DNA of 64,000 nucleotides from an uncultured SAR86 cluster bacterium (GTDB taxonomy: Bacteria > Pseudomonadota > Gammaproteobacteria > Magnimaribacterales > D2472). The DNA is taken from positions 1-64,000 of the forward strand of contig CACNRI010000002.1 of assembly GCA_902622845.1 (NCBI GenBank). The letters are read 5' to 3'. Under the pieces are notes generated by a model. That model made no database searches, had not been told where the DNA came from, and saw only the letters and a program-made list of their open reading frames with translations. A program made the translations under genes and the position numbers. Below are positions 58,489 to 64,000 of the stretch, piece after piece; position 1 is the first letter of the stretch, and every line of letters begins with the position of its first letter.

Positions 58489-60146
58489 TACAACCTAAAC
58501 ACTCCATACTCTTTGGCACCCTCTATTGGAGTGTTGTTACAAATTGATAAACAAAAAGCAATTATCTTTCTTGTATCTCTTGGATCAATTATTCCATCAT
58601 CTGTTAGCATACTGCTTGCTACTAAAGCATGTGACATTCTCTCTGCAGCGTCTTCAACCATCTTTACAATTTCTGCATCTGCTTTTTCATCAAACTTCTC
58701 GCCAGTCCTCATTGCTTTCGCTTTCCTGACTATAGACATTACTCCTGCGATTTGCTCTGGACCCATCACAGCAATTTTTGCAGTCGGCCACAAAAAGGTA
58801 AAACGATTGTTGTATGCTCTTCCAGACATTGCATAAGTTCCTGCACCATAGGAGGCACCAACAATTATGGTTATATGAGGAACTGTTGAATTTGATACAG
58901 CATTTATCATTTGTGAACCTTTTTTAATGATTGCCTGCCTTTCAAAATCCTTACCTACCAAGAAACCTGTTACGTTTTGTAAGAAGATCAATGGTATATC
59001 TCTTTTATTGCATAACTGAATGAAGCTAGCTGCCTTTTCGGCACATTCTGGATAAATTGGGCCATTGTTACCTAGCACACCAACTTGATAGCCATGAATA
59101 CAAGCCCATCCACAAATCATAGTTTGACCATAAAGAGGCTTGAATTCCTCAAATTGTGAACCGTCGGTTACTCTAGAAATAATCTCTCTTATATCAACGG
59201 GAGACTTCAAATCCTCGCTTATCAATCCTAGAAGATCATCTTGATCATATTTAGGACTTTTAGATTCTTTTATTGGACCAATGCCTTTCTTCTCCCAATT
59301 AAGGTGTGAAACAACCTCTCTACAAATCCTAAGTGCATCCATCTCATCCTCAGCAAGATAGTCTGATAAGCCGGAGGTTTCTGAATGCATTTTTGCACCT
59401 CCAAGAGTTTCATCATCAGACTCTTCTCCAGTAGCCATTTTTACTAGAGGAGGTCCAGCAAGGAATACTTTTGATTGGTCTTTTATAAAAATATTGTAAT
59501 CTGACATTCCTGGTTGATATGCACCACCAGCAGTAGATGACCCAAAAACAACAGAAATGACCGGAATACGTAATTTTGACAGCTCGGTCATCTCATAAAA
59601 GAATCTTCCCGTGGCAGCAAAATGAGTTGTATGAAGTGTAGGCGCTATAGGAGCCTGTCCACTTTTACTACCGGTTCCCATACTCAGATCTCCACCAGCT
59701 GACTCAACAAAACTTATGAATGGAATTTGATTAACTCTTGCTATCTCAATTGCTCTCGCCCATTTTTCACCAACATAAACTGTCATTGCTCCAGCTTTAA
59801 CAGATGGATCATTAGCAAATACTACACACTCAACACCTGCAATAACTCCAACTCCGCTAACGCAACCACCACCAACTGTATAGTCAGTGCCATATGCTGC
59901 AAAAGGACTAATCTCAAGAAATGGCGTATCAGGATCTAGGACTTTCATTACTCTTTCCCTGACAGGCATTTTTCCTCTTTTTGCCAATCTTTCGTGATGA
60001 TGTTTACCTCCACCAAGCTCTACTTGATCTAGGAGGCCATCTAGAAATTCCAATTTATTAAGCATTACCTCTTTATTTTCAAGAAATTGTGAGGAGTTTT
60101 GATCAATGTTTGATTTCAAAATAGGGGCTAAATTCTTATTTTTCAT
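58488..60146 (-). CDS. Biotin-dependent acyl-CoA carboxylase beta subunit
   Basis: 552 residues. Carboxyltransferase with HHERLAKRGKMPVRERV, FLEISPFAAYGTDY, VFANDPSVKAGAMTVYVGEK, FVESAGGDLSM, VFGSSTAGGAYQPGMSDYN, FLAGPPLVKMATGEE, GFLVGKDFERQAIIKKGSQM and VVGASYGAGTYAMSGRAY. This is the MccB/AtuC-type branch. First gene of a seven-gene minus-strand operon; it overlaps the alpha subunit by one base. Confidence 0.93.
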   Translation of the reverse strand: MKNKNLAPILKSNIDQNSSQFLENKEVMLNKLEFLDGLLDQVELGGGKHHHERLAKRGKMPVRERVMKVLDPDTPFLEISPFAAYGTDYTVGGGCVSGVGVIAGVECVVFANDPSVKAGAMTVYVGEKWARAIEIARVNQIPFISFVESAGGDLSMGTGSKSGQAPIAPTLHTTHFAATGRFFYEMTELSKLRIPVISVVFGSSTAGGAYQPGMSDYNIFIKDQSKVFLAGPPLVKMATGEESDDETLGGAKMHSETSGLSDYLAEDEMDALRICREVVSHLNWEKKGIGPIKESKSPKYDQDDLLGLISEDLKSPVDIREIISRVTDGSQFEEFKPLYGQTMICGWACIHGYQVGVLGNNGPIYPECAEKAASFIQLCNKRDIPLIFLQNVTGFLVGKDFERQAIIKKGSQMINAVSNSTVPHITIIVGASYGAGTYAMSGRAYNNRFTFLWPTAKIAVMGPEQIAGVMSIVRKAKAMRTGEKFDEKADAEIVKMVEDAAERMSHALVASSMLTDDGIIDPRDTRKIIAFCLSICNNTPIEGAKEYGVFRL

Positions 60147-60201
60147 AATGCAATTTGAGAGATGATATTATATTAACAATAGCAAAAATAAGGAAATTAA
60201 G
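60147..60201. promoter_or_regulatory. Divergent promoter region, acyl-CoA operon and GST
   Basis: A 55-base intergenic region. On the minus strand TATAAT lies about 20 bases before ATG 60146. On the plus strand AAGGA precedes ATG 60202. No clear operator palindrome is seen, and no TetR- or MerR-type regulator is encoded nearby. Confidence 0.45.
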
Positions 60202-60825
60202 ATGGCAATAAAAATCTATAGTTGTGAGAATTCAAGAGGAGTTAGACCAATTTGGACAGCAGAAGAAATGGGATTAGATTACGAGTTGATAATGATGCCA
60301 TTTCCACCAAGAGTTTTTATGAAAGAATATCTAGAAACCAACATACTTGGTACTGTTCCATTCATGGTTGATGGATCTGTAAAAATGACCGAATCTGTTG
60401 CAATTTCTCAATACTTAGTAGAAAAATATGGTCCAAGCGATCTTCAAGTTACGCCTGACGAGGATGATTACCCAAATTACTTAAATTGGCTATTTCATTC
60501 TGACGCTACTCTGACATTTCCACAAACTGTTGTTCTAAGATATAAACTCCAAGAGCCAGGGGTTGCTGATGCTGCAGTAGAGGGATATAGCAGATGGTTT
60601 GTTTCAAGGTTGAAACTTTTAGAAAAAACCCTAGATAACAGGGAGTATTTGTGTTCAAACCGTTTTACCTTGGCTGATATATGTGTCAGTTATGCAATAA
60701 ACCTTGCTGAAGCTCTAGGAATAGAGCAAGCATTTAAGCCAAATATAAAGCGATGGACAGATAACCTTTTTTCTAGACCTGCTTTTATAAAAAGCAAAGG
60801 CTTTAAATATGAACCTGAAACTTAG
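60202..60825 (+). CDS. Glutathione S-transferase family protein
   Basis: 207 residues. Thioredoxin-like N-domain (IKIYSCENSRGVRPIWTAEE, LGTVPFMVDGSVKMTESVAISQYL, with the cis-Pro of TVPF and the Glu-Ser glutathione contact) and helical C-domain (RFTLADICVSYAINLAEALG with the N-capping Ser/Asp). Conjugates or isomerises with glutathione; maybe linked to the diverging acyl-CoA operon. It overlaps the Msr fusion by 17 bases. Confidence 0.88.
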   Translation: MAIKIYSCENSRGVRPIWTAEEMGLDYELIMMPFPPRVFMKEYLETNILGTVPFMVDGSVKMTESVAISQYLVEKYGPSDLQVTPDEDDYPNYLNWLFHSDATLTFPQTVVLRYKLQEPGVADAAVEGYSRWFVSRLKLLEKTLDNREYLCSNRFTLADICVSYAINLAEALGIEQAFKPNIKRWTDNLFSRPAFIKSKGFKYEPET

Positions 60826-62068
60826 ATTAGTTACTTTTTTCTTACTTATCCTATTTGCAAACTCTTTTGTATATGCAAATAAAACTAATCATATTCAAAC
60901 TATTCATCTTGGTTCAGGTTGTTTTTGGGGCGCTGAAAAGGGATATGAATCCCTTGATGGAGTTATTGATGCAGTTTCAGGTTATGCAAATGGGTATGGA
61001 GTAAGTCCAAATTATAGATCTATCATCCAGCTTAAGAACAAATATAATGAAAATAATTTTGCAGAGGTGGTAAAAGTAACCTTTAATAGCAATGCAATTT
61101 CACTTGATGAAATTCTAAAACATTTCTTTGAAACCCATGATCCAACACAACTTAATAGACAAGGAAATGATATTGGAACTCAGTATAGATCAGTGATCCT
61201 ATTCTCGAATGAAACTCAAAGAAAACTTGCTCAAGATATTTTGAATGAATATCAATCTCTTCTTTTTGAAGCGGGTTATGGGAGAGTAGTTACCCTTATA
61301 GAGCCATTAGACAACTTTTATTTAGCTGAAAACTATCATCAGGATTATTTAAAGAAAAATCCCAATGGTTATTGTCCAGACTTATCAACTGGTGTTGTAT
61401 TCAATGAAAAAGAAAAAGATATTTTAGATAATCAAGATCTACTTATCGGCAAGCAAATATTGATCCTGGACTCGCAAAATTATTGTCCCTACTGTGAGAA
61501 ATTAAAGCTTGATGTAACTAATGAATACAAAGGAAGCATTCCGATGTCTTATAGAACATCTGATCAATTGCATGACTTAGAAATTAATGCTCCCACTTGG
61601 GCAACTCCATCTGTAATCTTCTTAGAAGACGGTAAAGAGGTTTTTTCACATCAAGGCTATATTGATCAAAAAGATTTCTATTTGATGCTTGGAAAATTCA
61701 AATTAGGAGACACTGAAGCATATGATGTTGCATTTAATAATGGGACTGATGCAAGATTTTGTAAGGAATATGAAATCTTTAAAAATACTCCTGATGGCAT
61801 ATTTATAGATAAGCTAAGCGGAGAGCCTCTATTTGATACTAGAGATCGATTCGTATCAAGATCAGGATGGCTTTCATTTACAAGACCAGTAGAGGGCTCA
61901 GTTTATGAAAAACCTGATAATAGTTACGGCATGCATAGAACTGAAATTCGATCTGTATCCTCCGATATTCATCTAGGTCATGTTTTTGATGATGGCCCAA
62001 ATGGATTACCAAGATATTGTATAAATGCAACCGTTTTAGAATTTGTTCCTAGAAAAGGTTCTATTTAA
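60809..62068 (+). CDS. msrAB: Secreted MsrA-thioredoxin-MsrB fusion
   Basis: 419 residues, signal peptide (LVTFFLLILFANSFVYA). MsrA domain residues 30-195 with GSGCFWG (Cys38) and YHQDYLKKNPNGYC. Residues about 205-295 are thioredoxin-like with NYCPYCEKL (Cys226, Cys229) and cis-Pro ATPS (Pro267). MsrB domain residues 305-419 with RSGWLSF, HLGHVFDDGP and RYCINATV (Cys404). The zinc CxxC pairs of many MsrB proteins are missing (KLSG, VSSD). It reduces both methionine sulfoxide epimers in the periplasm. The domain order MsrA-Trx-MsrB differs from Neisseria PilB (Trx-MsrA-MsrB). Confidence 0.92.
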   Translation: MNLKLRLVTFFLLILFANSFVYANKTNHIQTIHLGSGCFWGAEKGYESLDGVIDAVSGYANGYGVSPNYRSIIQLKNKYNENNFAEVVKVTFNSNAISLDEILKHFFETHDPTQLNRQGNDIGTQYRSVILFSNETQRKLAQDILNEYQSLLFEAGYGRVVTLIEPLDNFYLAENYHQDYLKKNPNGYCPDLSTGVVFNEKEKDILDNQDLLIGKQILILDSQNYCPYCEKLKLDVTNEYKGSIPMSYRTSDQLHDLEINAPTWATPSVIFLEDGKEVFSHQGYIDQKDFYLMLGKFKLGDTEAYDVAFNNGTDARFCKEYEIFKNTPDGIFIDKLSGEPLFDTRDRFVSRSGWLSFTRPVEGSVYEKPDNSYGMHRTEIRSVSSDIHLGHVFDDGPNGLPRYCINATVLEFVPRKGSI

Positions 62069-64000
62069 TAAGAAATCCCATACCCAAATTCATAAGTTGG
62101 GTTTGCAGAGTCATCTGGCAAGTCTTCCTTTTGATTAAGTACTGATTCCATTGAGGATGGTATTTCAAAAGGTAATTTACCCGATGGATTAAATTCTCCA
62201 AACAGTCCCTCAAAAATTATCCGATCTTGAACACCAAAAGTTCCAATCAAACCAGACGAGCTTTCCTTGATACTTTTAAGAATAGCTGGTCTATTAAGAT
62301 CTACAACTACAATTAGCTTCTTTTCATTTGAATAGGCTTCAATTTTTTTAATTATTTCTTTATTAAAATTTAAGTCTCCATTCGGAAACAATGTACTTAG
62401 AAAGTTATCAAAAGCTCTATTTAATCCAGATTCTTGATTCCCATTAAATACAGTGTGAATATACATAATAACTGCATCGGCATCATCCGGATCCTTTACT
62501 AATTCACCAAATTCTCTTGCTTCTTCTTCGCTTAAACCATCGACGAATATTTTTGATCCTTTTTTTAGGGGTAATATCCCATTATTTTCCAGCAGAACTA
62601 TCGATTTTCTCTGGGCCTCTAAGCCCGCTTCGATATTATCTTGTGTATTGACTTTATACTGGACGAGCTCCTCATTTACATAAGGGTTATCAAAAAGACC
62701 TAATTCAAATTTATTTAAAAGAATTCTTCTTACAGATTCATCAATTCTGACTTCTGTAATTTGATCATCTTTTACGAGATCTATTAAATAGTCTGTATCC
62801 TTTTCTCCTCCGTATTGATCGATTCCAGCTTTAATAGACTTTTCATACCTTTGTTCAATTGAAAGCTCATCAACTCCCCAATGTCTTCCAGTAATAATCC
62901 CCCAATCAGAGCAAATTACTCCATCATAGTTAAGTTCTTCTCTTAGAAGATCTTTGAGAATATAACTGTTGAAAGCCATTGCAACATCTTCATCTGTTTG
63001 ACCAACGGGAATTCCATAATAAGGCATAACAACTTTAAGATTATTTTTTATTGCCTCTTTGAAGGGTAATAAGTGATATTCAAAATTACCACCTGGGTAG
63101 ATTTGATTTCTTCCGCTAAAAAGATGTGGATCAAGTCCATTTTCTTGTGGTCCGCCTCCAGGAAAATGTTTCACCATTGTCAAAACGCTTTTATTGCTGA
63201 TATCGTTCTGTTGAAAGCCGTTCATATATTCGATGGTCATTTTTGAAGACATCTCAGCATTTGACCCAAAGGTACCAAAGTTTCTAGCCCATCTTGGTTC
63301 AGTTGCTAGATCTGACATTGGATGTAAAGCTGTTCTTATCCCTACAGCTAAGTACTCATCTCTAACAATTTCTGCGAATTCCCTAATTATTTTTGGATTT
63401 GATGTTGCAGCAAATCCTAATTGAGATGGCCACTTTGAAAAACCATCAACAGAAAAAGATGCAACACCTCCACCTTTTGGAACCTCATGAATAGGGTCTG
63501 AGCTAATTGTTATTGGGATACCTAATCTGGATCTAGATGCAGTTTTTTGAAGAGAATTTATCTTTTTTGCTAACTCAGCTGGGCTAGGATTTCCATAAAG
63601 ATTGAAATGAGTAATATGATCAAAAATTATTTGTGATTCAGTTGATGAATTCCCTCTTATTGCGATTTCGTAAAGAAACATCAATAAATCTGGTTTGAGA
63701 ATAAAAGGAGGGTGAAACATTTGACCAACTTTCTCCTCAAGAGTCATTTTCCTTAAAAGATCATTGGCACGATCTCGTGGTAAATTTCTATGATCTTCAT
63801 AAATGTCTAATTGCCCATTTTTATTTAGGTCTCTAAATTCCTGTCCGTCTATAGTTAAGGTATTAACTTCTCCTGATAAGGCCCTATTTATTTTTATTTT
63901 CTCAACAGGTTTTATAAGTTTGAAAGAAAGAAGAACTAAAAGAGTTATTAGCAGTGAAAGTAGCAAATAAAATATATATTTAAATATACTCTTAATGCCT
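62065..64000 (-). CDS. Glycoside hydrolase family 3 protein, membrane-anchored (5' partial)
   Basis: About 645 visible residues. The frame stays open upstream of TTG 63966 to the right edge (GIKSIFKYIFYLLLSLL), so the true start probably lies just outside. A membrane helix is followed by a domain with TLEEKVGQMFHPP, FSVDGFSKWPSQLGFAATSN, LHPMSDLATEPRW, VKHFPGGGPQENG, FNSYILKDLLREEL and ICSDWG (nucleophile Asp), then the second GH3 domain. Likely a periplasmic beta-glucosidase-like exo-glycosidase on algal glucans; substrate not certain. The stop overlaps the msr stop by four bases. Confidence 0.88.
   Translation of the reverse strand, partial: GIKSIFKYIFYLLLSLLITLLVLLSFKLIKPVEKIKINRALSGEVNTLTIDGQEFRDLNKNGQLDIYEDHRNLPRDRANDLLRKMTLEEKVGQMFHPPFILKPDLLMFLYEIAIRGNSSTESQIIFDHITHFNLYGNPSPAELAKKINSLQKTASRSRLGIPITISSDPIHEVPKGGGVASFSVDGFSKWPSQLGFAATSNPKIIREFAEIVRDEYLAVGIRTALHPMSDLATEPRWARNFGTFGSNAEMSSKMTIEYMNGFQQNDISNKSVLTMVKHFPGGGPQENGLDPHLFSGRNQIYPGGNFEYHLLPFKEAIKNNLKVVMPYYGIPVGQTDEDVAMAFNSYILKDLLREELNYDGVICSDWGIITGRHWGVDELSIEQRYEKSIKAGIDQYGGEKDTDYLIDLVKDDQITEVRIDESVRRILLNKFELGLFDNPYVNEELVQYKVNTQDNIEAGLEAQRKSIVLLENNGILPLKKGSKIFVDGLSEEEAREFGELVKDPDDADAVIMYIHTVFNGNQESGLNRAFDNFLSTLFPNGDLNFNKEIIKKIEAYSNEKKLIVVVDLNRPAILKSIKESSSGLIGTFGVQDRIIFEGLFGEFNPSGKLPFEIPSSMESVLNQKEDLPDDSANPTYEFGYGISY

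Overview
The window is AT-rich (roughly a third G+C by eye), has very little non-coding space (the longest gaps are about 138 bases at 9790-9927 and 126 bases at 15578-15703; no gene-free stretch exceeds 300 bases), and is full of 1-14 base gene overlaps. Gene content (infC-rpmI-rplT-pheS-pheT, ihfA, KdsB, WecA-type transferase, KpsM/E/D-like export proteins, YjbH, many acyl-CoA enzymes, carboxylesterases, Msr fusion) points to a streamlined marine gammaproteobacterium. A SAR86-like lineage is my best guess, but this is inference from gene content and no marker was compared with a database.

Layout. 1-4975 (minus): a polysaccharide block with a glycosyltransferase, all four dTDP-L-rhamnose genes (rfbB, rfbD, rfbA, rfbC) and a sulfotransferase cut by the left edge. 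5019-9183 (plus): a four-gene capsule-type export operon (KpsM-like permease, a 200-residue protein that looks like a KpsT ATPase stripped of its nucleotide-binding motifs, KpsE-like co-polymerase, KpsD/Wza-like outer-membrane protein). 9190-18760 (plus): pdxH-like gene, infC-rpmI-rplT-pheS-pheT, then a YjbH-like barrel and a secreted Ig/cadherin-repeat protein with a Thr-Gly tail, inserted before ihfA; a tRNA-Pro(GGG) faces ihfA. PheS and PheT are both short: each lacks one tRNA-associated domain. 18909-28379: two type-B carboxylesterases, TerB-like and WecA-like genes, a sorbosone-dehydrogenase-like protein, and lipopolysaccharide genes (kdsB, HAD phosphatase, ELM1-type putative glycosyltransferase) with an inositol-monophosphatase-type enzyme.

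28444-39581: aldehyde dehydrogenase, class II aldolase, fumC, phhB, then purine genes guaB-guaA-guaC and apt around an alpha/beta hydrolase and an Nramp-related transporter. 39583-42590: a metal locus. A minus-strand operon (outer-membrane barrel, periplasmic HMA protein, MerT-like membrane protein, CsoR) starts inside a perfect CsoR-type operator, and a PepSY protein plus an aquaporin-type channel diverge from it. 42631-46543: Rieske oxygenase, flavin monooxygenase, membrane protein and cupin. 46544-51249: sbcB, tadA, xthA, prc.

51252-60146 (minus): a seven-gene acyl-CoA operon (biotin-dependent carboxylase beta and alpha, AtuA, enoyl-CoA hydratase, DUF1330, two acyl-CoA dehydrogenases) resembling acyclic terpene/branched-chain catabolism. 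60202-64000: glutathione S-transferase, a secreted MsrA-thioredoxin-MsrB fusion and a membrane-anchored family 3 glycosidase running off the right edge.

The most unusual points are the putative dead KpsT, the paired domain losses in PheRS, a bidirectional intrinsic-terminator hairpin inside the ihfA coding sequence, and the CsoR-controlled MerT/HMA/barrel operon with an apparently leaderless start inside its own operator.
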